From Pseudomonadota bacterium (lineage in GTDB: Bacteria; Pseudomonadota; Gammaproteobacteria; Steroidobacterales; Woeseiaceae), in NCBI GenBank assembly GCA_027621915.1, contig JAQCAD010000022.1, positions 1 to 50,063 on the forward strand: DNA of 50,063 nucleotides, written 5' to 3'. Positions 8,502-15,245 of this stretch are shown here, in pieces. The notes under the pieces are model-generated. The model ran no database searches and was not told the DNA's origin. It was given only the letters and a program-made list of their open reading frames with translations. Position 1 is the stretch's first letter. The number at the start of each line of letters is the position of its first letter. The translations under genes and the position numbers were made by a program.

Positions 8502-8693
8502 ATGGCAGTTCAAAAAAGTCGCAGGACCCCGTCAACTCGTGGAATGCGGCGTTCGCACGATAAATTAAAAGGCCCGACTTTGTCGGTTGATCCCACCTCG
8601 GGAGAGACCCATCTGCGGCACTGTGTGACACCTGATGGCTTCTATCGTGGCAAGCAGGTTATTGCACCGCCCGAAGTAGCGGACGACGAGTAA
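8502..8693 (+). CDS. rpmF: 50S ribosomal protein L32
   Basis: Small basic protein of 63 residues beginning [20 protein letters not shown], the standard L32 N-terminus, followed by the [19 protein letters not shown] core. A component of the large ribosomal subunit. The gene has GGAGA 6 nt before its ATG and lies 71 bp after yceD. The zinc-binding cysteine pairs found in some bacterial L32 proteins are absent apart from one cysteine, as in other C-minus forms. Confidence 0.96.
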   Translation: MAVQKSRRTPSTRGMRRSHDKLKGPTLSVDPTSGETHLRHCVTPDGFYRGKQVIAPPEVADDE

Positions 8694-8750
8694 GCCTTCT
8701 CGGTCCTGGTTGGGCGATCTGGATAACCAGGTTGTCTGACAAAAGATTTC

Positions 8751-9761
8751 GTGGGATCAAAATCCGTCATATCACTGGATGCAATGAGCGGCGACCTTGG
8801 AGCCGACATTGTCGTGCGCGCGGCAAAGACATGCCTCGACAGACATTCGAATCTCGAGTTGATACTGGTTGGTAATGAGGATGAGCTTATAGGTCACGTT
8901 ACGCGCATTGTTGGCGACGACGCACGGCTGAAAGTCAAGAACGCGACTGAAGTCGTCGGCATGTCGGAATCGCCCGCCGACGCTCTTCGAAAGAAAAAAG
9001 ATTCCTCGATGCGAATTGCGATCGACCTCGTAAAGGATGGTGTCGCACATGCCGTCGTGAGCGCCGGCAACACCGGTGCCCTAATGGCGACCGCAAAATT
9101 CGTTCTCAAGATGCTGCCGGGAATTGACCGTCCGGCGATTCTGGCGGAGTTGCCCGCCATCGGCGGAACCGTGCACATGTTGGATCTCGGAGCCAATATC
9201 GCGAGCAGTCCTGAACAATTGTTTCAGTTTGCTGTGATGGGCTCCATCGTAACCTCTGATATTCGTCGCATTGAGCGACCACGAGTTGCGCTTCTTAATA
9301 TTGGCGTAGAAGACACCAAGGGACATGGTTCTGTTCGAGAGGCTGCGTCATTGCTCAGTGAAAGTAGTTTGAATTACGTAGGTTTCATCGAAGGTAACGA
9401 GATTTTTTCGGGCAAGGCGGATGTTGTCGTTACCGACGGCTTCACCGGGAATGTCGCCCTGAAGACGATGGAGGGCACGGTTGGTCTTGCATCGCATTAT
9501 CTTCGTCGCGCATTTACGCGTAACGTTTTTGCAAAACTTCAGGCCCTGATTGCGAGACCGGTGCTTAGAAGCCTCGCGATCGAAATGGATTCACGAAACT
9601 ACAATGGTGCGTCTTTAGTAGGTCTTAATGGTATTGTAATCAAAAGCCATGGCAGTGCAGATTCTCACGCATTTCAGCACGCGATTGAGACCGCGCTCGT
9701 CGAAGTCAGGAATCAGGTGCCGCAGAAAATCGGAATAATGCTGCAAAGGGAGGCTGCATGA
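8751..9761 (+). CDS. plsX: Phosphate acyltransferase PlsX
   Basis: Makes acyl-phosphate from acyl-ACP, the first step of phospholipid synthesis by the PlsX/PlsY route. Length 336 residues, family-typical. The N-terminus ISLDAMSGDLGADIVV matches the glycine-rich PlsX opening (MSGD in place of the common MGGD), followed by SMRIAIDLVKDG, VVSAGNTGALMA and DGFTGNVALK. The start codon appears to be GTG at 8751, with only a weak ribosome site. Its stop overlaps the fabH start by 4 nt (ATGA), indicating translational coupling. Confidence 0.96.
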   Translation: MGSKSVISLDAMSGDLGADIVVRAAKTCLDRHSNLELILVGNEDELIGHVTRIVGDDARLKVKNATEVVGMSESPADALRKKKDSSMRIAIDLVKDGVAHAVVSAGNTGALMATAKFVLKMLPGIDRPAILAELPAIGGTVHMLDLGANIASSPEQLFQFAVMGSIVTSDIRRIERPRVALLNIGVEDTKGHGSVREAASLLSESSLNYVGFIEGNEIFSGKADVVVTDGFTGNVALKTMEGTVGLASHYLRRAFTRNVFAKLQALIARPVLRSLAIEMDSRNYNGASLVGLNGIVIKSHGSADSHAFQHAIETALVEVRNQVPQKIGIMLQREAA

Positions 9762-10726
9762 TTTATTCGCGGATTGCCGGAACCGGCCGATATCTGCCCG
9801 AGCGTATCCTGACGAATGCTGACCTGGAAAAGATGGTGGATACCAGCGATGAATGGATTCGTTCGCGAACAGGCATAGAGCAACGGCACGTCGCTGGTGA
9901 AAATGAACTGACGTCTGATCTCTGCGTCAACGCCGCAAAGGTTGCCATTGAAGAAGCGGGTATCACGGTTGAAGACATCGACCTGATCGTCGTAGGTACA
10001 ACCAGCCCCGATCTGATTTTTCCAAATATAGCAACAATAATTCAACACAAAATGGGGATTCCGGCGTGCGCGGCCTTCAGCATCGAGGCTGCCTGCACGG
10101 GTTTTATTTATGCATTGAGTTCTGCCGATAAATTCATTCGATCGGGAGATACCAAGTGCGCGCTGGTCATCGGCGCGGAAATTATTACAAAACTGATCGA
10201 CTGGGATGATCGCAGTACTTGTGTGCTGTTTGGCGATGGAGCCGGTGCCGTGGTGTTACAGCCGTCTGACGAGCAAGGTATTATTTCCACGCACCTGGGC
10301 GCAGACGGGCAATACAAAGATCTTCTCTACTACCCGGTCGGCGTATCCAGCAATCTTGCTGCGGCCGGTACAGGTGATTCAAGAATCATGATGAGTGGCA
10401 ACGAGGTTTTCAAAGTTGCCGTAAAAACGCTTAGCGCAGTTGCGCAGGAGGCACTGGATGCCAACGGCCTGAGCCTCGAAGACGTAGACTGGTTGATTCC
10501 TCATCAGGCTAATCTTCGCATCATTCAGGCAACCGCGAAGCGACTTGATATGCCGATGGAAAAAATTATTCAGACCGTTCAGATTCACGGCAACACGTCG
10601 GCGGCATCAGTGCCAATGGCGCTGGATGTTGGAATTCGCGACGGCCGGATTCGGCGTGGTCAAACATTATTGCTGGAAGCATTTGGTGGTGGATTTACGT
10701 GGGGATCTGTCTTACTAAAATATTAA
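9758..10726 (+). CDS. fabH: 3-oxoacyl-ACP synthase III
   Basis: Starts fatty-acid synthesis by condensing acetyl-CoA with malonyl-ACP. Length 322 residues. The catalytic triad is complete: C113 in EAACTGF, H249 in IPHQANLRI and N279 in HGNTSAAS. The C-terminus GGGFTWGSVLLKY is typical. Its ATG overlaps the plsX stop. Unlike the E. coli cluster, fabD, fabG and acpP do not follow: the next gene is on the opposite strand and begins its stop codon one base after fabH ends. Confidence 0.97.
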   Translation: MIYSRIAGTGRYLPERILTNADLEKMVDTSDEWIRSRTGIEQRHVAGENELTSDLCVNAAKVAIEEAGITVEDIDLIVVGTTSPDLIFPNIATIIQHKMGIPACAAFSIEAACTGFIYALSSADKFIRSGDTKCALVIGAEIITKLIDWDDRSTCVLFGDGAGAVVLQPSDEQGIISTHLGADGQYKDLLYYPVGVSSNLAAAGTGDSRIMMSGNEVFKVAVKTLSAVAQEALDANGLSLEDVDWLIPHQANLRIIQATAKRLDMPMEKIIQTVQIHGNTSAASVPMALDVGIRDGRIRRGQTLLLEAFGGGFTWGSVLLKY

Positions 10727-10727
10727 A

Positions 10728-11279
10728 TTACCAGAGCGCCGTCGACTTCTTCGCGCGACGGTCTTTCAGTAACCGCCGCTTCATCCTCTGATGTAACTGC
10801 TGACGTTTCCTGTCGATTCGGTCCCGCCTCACCGCGCTGTCCTGTTTAACATCCGTGTTATTGTCGTATGCAGCACGAAAATTGCAGAAATCATCATATG
10901 CCTCACGAGCGTGCTGTAATTCAAAAATAACCAGTTCAATCATGATTATGTCGTCAAGATATCCAATGACCGGAATATGGTCCGGGACGATATCTTCCGG
11001 ATCAGCGAAATATATGAAGGCCGCCAGCAGCCGTTCACGCGCATCGTTCGGTAGCCGCCACTCATCGTCCTGCAGCATTCGAATCATTGATTCCAATTGC
11101 GGAATTCGTTTGGCGACAAAATCAGGCAGCGGCTCCTCGGTCTTTATTTCGGCAAGTACGTCTCCGATTGCCTCGATAATCTCCGGTTCTTCGGCATGGC
11201 GCACAGCCTCACGGGATTTTTTTAAAGCCTCCCGAAAAAATATGAGGTCTCGATTACTCAGCTCGATCGTAAACTTCAT
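10728..11279 (-). CDS. DUF1232 (YkvA-like) protein
   Basis: A 183-residue protein whose centre (about 90-125) carries the DUF1232 signature FADPEDIVPDHIPVIGYLDD, a hydrophobic helical hairpin found in many small bacterial proteins of unknown function. The C-terminal 40 residues are strongly basic (RRDRIDRKRQQLHQRMKRR), so it may contact nucleic acid or acidic membrane lipids. I prefer ATG 11279; an in-frame GTG at 11288 is possible, and neither has a clear ribosome site. It converges on fabH with a single base between the two stops. Function unknown. Confidence 0.8.
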   Translation of the reverse strand: MKFTIELSNRDLIFFREALKKSREAVRHAEEPEIIEAIGDVLAEIKTEEPLPDFVAKRIPQLESMIRMLQDDEWRLPNDARERLLAAFIYFADPEDIVPDHIPVIGYLDDIIMIELVIFELQHAREAYDDFCNFRAAYDNNTDVKQDSAVRRDRIDRKRQQLHQRMKRRLLKDRRAKKSTALW

Positions 11280-11409
11280 GTGGGTCACGAGTGTGAAGGT
11301 TGGCCGGCTAGGCTACCGGCACCGGGTAGGGCGGTCAACGAGGAATACCTGATTTTCCGACCGCCAGGACAGCACAGTTGATGAATCATTTGTGAAATAA
11401 TAGGCGCAA

Positions 11410-12084
11410 ATGTCAGTAAGAAGCGAACGGCCCGTGAAACTTGTAATCGGCAACAAAAACTACTCAAGCTGGTCCCTCCGGTCATGGCTACTCCTTGCGG
11501 AGGCCGGTATTGAATTCGAGGAACAGCGAGTCCTGTTGGACACCGAATCCACCGCCGCTGAACTTGCCGCAATTTCACCGGGCTGTCGGGTGCCTGTATT
11601 GATCCTTGATGACCACGTAATCTGGGATACGCTTGCTATCGCCGAGACGGTTGCAGAGCGTTGGCCGGAGAAATCGTTGTGGCCTGCTGATGCTGTGGCG
11701 CGCGCTCACGCCCGCTCAGTCTGTGCCGAAATGCACTCCGGTTTTTTTGCGTTGCGTGAATCAATGCCTATGAATTGCCGTGCGATGGGGCGTAAAGTAT
11801 CGCTCCCTGATGAGTTAACCGCCGATATCGACAGGATCTTCGAAATCTGGACGGATTGTCATCGTCGGTATTCAACATTGGGTCGCTGGCTATTTGGCGA
11901 GTTCAGCGTTGCCGACGCGATGTTTGCGCCGGTTGTGTTGCGTTTCAGAACTTATGGAATCAACCTGCCGGAATCGGCCAGCACCTACCCGGCCCGATTG
12001 CTGGAAAGCGAGTCAATGCAGGATTGGCTGGCAGAAAGCGAATCAGAGACTGAAGTTATTGAGAGTGACGAGAAAGGTCAGTGA
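11410..12084 (+). CDS. Glutathione S-transferase family protein
   Basis: Cytosolic GST-fold protein of 224 residues. The thioredoxin-like N-terminal domain opens KLVIGNKNYSSWSLRSWLLL, a form seen in the YfcF-like bacterial GST branch, with the cis-proline in RVPVLILDD (about 60-68) and the glutathione-contacting IWDTLAIAE. The C-terminal domain is all-helical with the SVADAMFAPV helix cap. The substrate cannot be read from the sequence. The last 4 bases overlap the L,D-transpeptidase start, so the two are probably co-transcribed. The 130 bp upstream separate it from the divergent DUF1232 gene; no convincing promoter was seen there. Confidence 0.88.
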   Translation: MSVRSERPVKLVIGNKNYSSWSLRSWLLLAEAGIEFEEQRVLLDTESTAAELAAISPGCRVPVLILDDHVIWDTLAIAETVAERWPEKSLWPADAVARAHARSVCAEMHSGFFALRESMPMNCRAMGRKVSLPDELTADIDRIFEIWTDCHRRYSTLGRWLFGEFSVADAMFAPVVLRFRTYGINLPESASTYPARLLESESMQDWLAESESETEVIESDEKGQ

Positions 12085-13094
12085 AAGAAATGAATCGACA
12101 AGTTGTAATTTTTTGTGTGCTGGCAGTGATGCCTGTCTGTGCACGTACAGAAGTCTATGATCTGCCACCGGACGGCAACGATGTTGTCGGTGCCTTGATG
12201 ACTGTGATCGCGCGTGCTGACGACACTCTCCTCGATATTGCACGCCGTCACGGGCTTGGTTACGAAGATATTGTTCGTGCGAATCCGAATGTTGATACCT
12301 GGTTGCCGGGCGAGGGCACAGCAGTCACATTACCGACGCGCTACGTGCTGCCCCGTGGTCCTCGGAAGGGTGTGGTACTCAATCTCGCTGAGTATCGCCT
12401 CTATTATTATCCGACGCCCGAAGAAGGTCAGCCTGCCGTGGTTATGACTTATCCGATCAGCATCGGTCGCATGGATTGGGAGACTCCTCTCGGCCTCACA
12501 AAAGTCGTAGCCAAGGTTCGAAACCCCGCCTGGTATCCGCCAGATTCCGTTCGTGCAGAACATTTAGCCGATGGTGATCCCCTGCCGCGCGTTGTGCCGC
12601 CAGGTCCGCAAAATCCATTGGGTGATTACGCGATGCGACTCGGGATTCCTGGTTACCTGATTCATGGCACCAATCGACCTGACGGCGTTGGAATGCGTGT
12701 AACCCATGGTTGTATTCGCATGTTCCCTGAGGACATCGACTATCTGTTTGACAAGATCGACGTGAGTACATCGGTACGCATCGTCAATGAGCCAGTGAAA
12801 ATGGGTTGGAACGGTGATGAGCTGCTGGTTGAAGTTCATCCGACACTGGAAGTGGCTCTGGCGGAGTCAGAGGTCGGGTCAGAATCTGGCTCTGATTCAC
12901 AAATAACGGAAGTTGCACCGCCAGTTCGCGATGCAATGACGGCATTAACCGCGCAGTTTGTTCTGGCAACTAATGATCGATCGGGAGAACTGGATTGGGA
13001 CGTCGCAGAAGTGCATCTCAAGCTCTCGAACGGTATTCCTGCAGTTGCCGGGCGCAGAATAAAAGACGCCGCGACAAGCGCGGCGTCTGAGTAA
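12081..13094 (+). CDS. Periplasmic L,D-transpeptidase (ErfK/YbiS/YcfS type)
   Basis: A 337-residue exported enzyme. An N-terminal signal peptide (about 4-21, cut after VCA) leads to a LysM-like segment (ARADDTLLDIARRHGLGYEDIVRANP, in part 44-69) and a YkuD catalytic domain with H195, then H209-G-C211 in VTHGCIRMF. The class with this layout links Lpp to diaminopimelate in peptidoglycan or forms 3-3 cross-links. The neighbouring gene encodes a candidate Lpp-type substrate. GTG 12081 has AAAGG 5 nt upstream and overlaps the GST stop; ATG 12090 is an alternative. The C-terminal 80 residues are an acidic tail with no recognised domain. Its last codons also hold the terminator of the opposite gene. 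Confidence 0.9.
   Translation: MKEMNRQVVIFCVLAVMPVCARTEVYDLPPDGNDVVGALMTVIARADDTLLDIARRHGLGYEDIVRANPNVDTWLPGEGTAVTLPTRYVLPRGPRKGVVLNLAEYRLYYYPTPEEGQPAVVMTYPISIGRMDWETPLGLTKVVAKVRNPAWYPPDSVRAEHLADGDPLPRVVPPGPQNPLGDYAMRLGIPGYLIHGTNRPDGVGMRVTHGCIRMFPEDIDYLFDKIDVSTSVRIVNEPVKMGWNGDELLVEVHPTLEVALAESEVGSESGSDSQITEVAPPVRDAMTALTAQFVLATNDRSGELDWDVAEVHLKLSNGIPAVAGRRIKDAATSAASE
13061..13087 (-). terminator. Rho-independent terminator of the lipoprotein gene, inside the ldt 3' end
   Basis: On the minus strand GACGCCGCG, loop CTTGT, CGCGGCGTC, then TTTTATT: a 9-bp GC-rich perfect stem with a T-tract, 26 bp past the lipoprotein stop. On the plus strand the same bases encode the last residues of the L,D-transpeptidase (KDAATSAAS), so coding and termination share this DNA. 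Confidence 0.85.
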
Positions 13095-13112
13095 GCCTTC
13101 TGTAGATTGTTC

Positions 13113-13415
13113 CTACTTGGCTTGTGATCTCTGGAACATGCGTTCCAGGCGGTCACGGTTTGCGTCACAGCAAGCCTGAGCTTCAGTCGCTGCTGATAAA
13201 GCCTGATCTGCAGTACTTTGAGCACTTCGAGCTGCCTGAGCGGCACTGTCAGCGGCTGCACGTGCTGCTTCGGCGGTAGATTTTGCTGCTGCTGCATCTC
13301 TTGCTGCGTTGTCTGCAGTGGCCTGTGCAGCATCAATGGCTGCCTGACTCGCGCAACCAGAGGCTACACTCAGGACGAGCACAATGGCGCCCACTTTCAA
13401 TACATTCTTAATCAT
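13113..13415 (-). CDS. Lpp/OprI-like outer-membrane lipoprotein with C-terminal lysine
   Basis: A 100-residue lipoprotein precursor. Signal peptide 1-20 ends in the lipobox VASGC (C21). The mature 80 residues are alanine-rich heptads like OprI/Lpp, expected to form a coiled-coil trimer between outer membrane and cell wall, and finish RSQAK with lysine 100 at the very C-terminus, as needed for covalent attachment to peptidoglycan. The end LERMFQRSQAK is close in form to the OprI ending. It is longer than E. coli Lpp and has an extra cysteine pair (C82, C83) before the C-terminal helix. A good ribosome site (AGAGGAAA) precedes the ATG. It converges on an L,D-transpeptidase of the Lpp-attaching class. 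Confidence 0.88.
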   Translation of the reverse strand: MIKNVLKVGAIVLVLSVASGCASQAAIDAAQATADNAARDAAAAKSTAEAARAAADSAAQAARSAQSTADQALSAATEAQACCDANRDRLERMFQRSQAK

Positions 13416-13453
13416 TGTCCAAATTTCCTCTGTTGGGATAAAACTGCCCGCGC

Positions 13454-13482
13454 ATTATTTCCTAAAGTGATCAGAGTCGCAA
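13454..13482 (-). promoter_or_regulatory. Candidate promoter of the Lpp-like gene
   Basis: On the minus strand TTGCGA (13482-13477), 17-bp spacer, AATAAT (13459-13454), giving a leader of about 30-35 nt that contains the AGAGGAAA ribosome site. The hexamers match consensus only partly. The 170 bp between here and the lexA promoter hold nothing I recognise. Confidence 0.45.
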
Positions 13483-13654
13483 TGAAATTCCTTGTTTTTC
13501 GCAGGTTTGTCGTCCTCCGGCGACATGCATCGGGCACGTTTTCGCTTTTGCGCGGCCGGGTATGGAGATTCGGACAGTGCAGGTTTCGCACTAACGATCA
13601 ATTTTCTCCAGCCAGATACGGAGCGTGGCGTGGCAGGTAAATAGGGTCACTGTA

Positions 13655-13682
13655 TTTACAAATAAAGCCAGCTGTATATAAT
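13655..13682 (+). promoter_or_regulatory. lexA operon promoter
   Basis: TTTACA (13655-13660), 16-bp spacer, TATAAT (13677-13682). The predicted start of transcription falls at about 13689, inside the LexA box, so bound LexA would block the start site directly. Confidence 0.7.
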
Positions 13683-13687
13683 ACCAC

Positions 13688-13707
13688 TACTGTTTATCCA
13701 TACAGGT
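13688..13707 (+). promoter_or_regulatory. LexA (SOS) box
   Basis: TACTGTTTATCCATACAGGT contains a perfect CTG-N10-CAG (13690-13705), the gammaproteobacterial LexA operator. It lies between the -10 box and the lexA ATG. A weaker half-match CTG-N10-CAC (13672-13687) overlaps the -10 box and could be a second, low-affinity site, as E. coli lexA also has two. Confidence 0.92.
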
Positions 13708-13715
13708 ATGCTCGA

Positions 13716-14333
13716 ATGCACCAACTGACCCCCAGGCAAAAGCAAATACTTGAATTGGTTCAAGACTTTATCAATGAATTTGGCATGCCTCCCACGCGTG
13801 CAGAGATCGCCAAAGAGCTTGGTTTCAAGTCAGCCAATGCTGCTGAAGAGCACCTTCGTGCCCTGCAAAAGAAAGGCGTTTTAGACCTTAAGCCTGGCGC
13901 TTCCAGGGGTATTCAGTTGAAAGACTCGCTGCGCGAACAACTGGGCCTGCCACTGGTTGGCAGAGTCGCTGCCGGCAGCCCGATTCTTGCTGAGGAACAT
14001 ATCGAAACACATTACCGGATCGATCCGGCGTTTTTTAATCCCAAGCCGCACTATCTCCTGCGGGTGCAGGGTATGAGTATGAAAAATGCGGGCATTCTTG
14101 ATGGCGACCTGGTCGCCGTACATCGAACGCCTGAAGTACGTAGTCGGCAGATTGTCGTTGCCCGCGTCGATGATGAGGTGACTGTCAAGCGTTACCAGCA
14201 GAAAGGGTCTGTGGTCTGGTTGCTGCCGGAGAACGAGGATTTTGAACCAATACAGGTTGATCTGAAAATACAGACGATGGTCATCGAGGGCGTCGTTGTC
14301 GGCGTTATCCGCGATGGCATGCCGCTTCACTAG
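13716..14333 (+). CDS. lexA: LexA repressor, SOS regulator
   Basis: Represses SOS genes and cleaves itself when RecA filaments form. Length 205 residues. A winged-helix DNA-binding domain occupies 1-70 ([22 protein letters not shown]). The self-cleavage bond is A86-G87 in VGRVAAGSP, and the S24-type dyad is S121 in QGMSMKNAG with K158 in VTVKRYQQ. All active residues are present. It heads an operon with imuA 17 bp downstream and is autoregulated through the box at 13688-13707. In several proteobacteria this arrangement carries a second lexA copy; whether another exists in this genome cannot be seen. Confidence 0.97.
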   Translation: MHQLTPRQKQILELVQDFINEFGMPPTRAEIAKELGFKSANAAEEHLRALQKKGVLDLKPGASRGIQLKDSLREQLGLPLVGRVAAGSPILAEEHIETHYRIDPAFFNPKPHYLLRVQGMSMKNAGILDGDLVAVHRTPEVRSRQIVVARVDDEVTVKRYQQKGSVVWLLPENEDFEPIQVDLKIQTMVIEGVVVGVIRDGMPLH

Positions 14334-14350
14334 CCCGAGCCTGACTTCAG

Positions 14351-14983
14351 ATGTCCGACGCACTTCTGAACCTGCTTAAAAACCCGCACATCTGGCGGGG
14401 GCAGGCTCGGGCGGAAGACCCAAGTTGGCAGGGACTCGCCAGTGGTTACCCGAAACTTGATCAGCATCTGCCAGGCGGCGGCTGGCCGCGGCATGCCCTG
14501 ACCGAAATCCTGATGGATCACTATGGCACCGGCGAATTACAGCTCCTGATGCCGGCGCTGGCCCGTTTAAGCCAACTACGAGAGAGCAGCGAAGCTGGCT
14601 GGATTGCCTGGATAGCGCCACCTTTCGAACCCTACCCACCCGCGCTGGTACAGTGGGGCGTCAATCTTTCCCGAATATTGATCGTGCGGCCAAGGCAAGC
14701 GAAAGAGGTCTTGTGGGCAGCCGAGCAGGCGTTGTCATCAGGTAATTGTGCAGCGGTTCTTTTGTGGCCCGATGCATTCGATGATGCGGCCAGTCGACGG
14801 TTGCAGCTGGCTGCAGAAGCAGGGCAGAGCTGGGCAATTGCTTTTCGTTCCTTAAAGGCGCTGACGCAGTCGTCGGCTGCGGCTTTGCGCATTCGGTTGA
14901 GTGCAGGTGATAAAGGGACGGATCTGGGTATTCTGAAAAGTCGTGGTGGCAGGCCTGCCGTGGTACGCGACTATGCGGGTTAG
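14351..14983 (+). CDS. imuA: ImuA, RecA-like SOS mutasome protein
   Basis: A 210-residue protein related to the RecA core (SulA/RecA-like), part of the ImuA-ImuB-ImuC translesion machinery. It shows LASGYPKLDQHLPGGGWPRHALTEIL at the N-terminus, where RecA has its own dimer and nucleotide region, and AVLLWPDAFDDAASRRLQLAAE further on; the classic Walker A lysine motif is not evident. It is thought to help ImuB and the polymerase at RecA filaments. The operon order lexA-imuA-imuB-dnaE2 fixes the identity. Its TAG stop overlaps the left end of a MITE-like insertion. Confidence 0.88.
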   Translation: MSDALLNLLKNPHIWRGQARAEDPSWQGLASGYPKLDQHLPGGGWPRHALTEILMDHYGTGELQLLMPALARLSQLRESSEAGWIAWIAPPFEPYPPALVQWGVNLSRILIVRPRQAKEVLWAAEQALSSGNCAAVLLWPDAFDDAASRRLQLAAEAGQSWAIAFRSLKALTQSSAAALRIRLSAGDKGTDLGILKSRGGRPAVVRDYAG

Positions 14984-15230
14984 CAGCCTGTTGAAAAAAG
15001 TCTCATGCGGCACGATACGGCGTCAAAAGCGACCTCAAAAGCCGGGGCGCGCATTGTTTGGCAGTCACTATCAGATCTGTGCGATGCCAATTGAAACCCG
15101 GATGGCGAGAGCGGCGCTCGGCTCGTTTATTTCTTGCTTGGCGCTAAAGATCAATCCGCACCAGTCCTTGTACTGTTTTCGCGATGTCGGGCGGATTGCG
15201 CACTCGCCTGAGACTTTTTCAACAGGCTGC
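14983..15230. mobile_element. MITE-like element, 248 bp, in the imuA stop codon
   Basis: The ends are inverted repeats of 22-23 nt: GCAGCCTGTTGAAAAAAGTC... at 14983-15005 and its complement at 15209-15230, differing by one base in an A/T run. A TA dinucleotide flanks each side (14981-14982, 15231-15232), consistent with a TA target duplication. The interior encodes no transposase; the one open frame is read-through from upstream. Removing it restores imuA and imuB about 13 bp apart with the TAG stop intact. The parent transposon family is not known to me; TA targeting suggests IS630/Tc1-like or similar mobilisation. Confidence 0.82.
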
Positions 15231-15245
15231 TAGGTTGCTTTCGTC

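Noticed and set aside
13218-13640. 140-codon plus-strand frame over the lipoprotein gene
   Set aside because: It is the antisense shadow of the alanine-rich lipoprotein, rich in Cys and Ser as expected from reversed Ala codons.
14943-15233. 96-codon frame across the MITE-like element
   Set aside because: It begins in the end of imuA in another frame and simply reads through the element; no transposase likeness.
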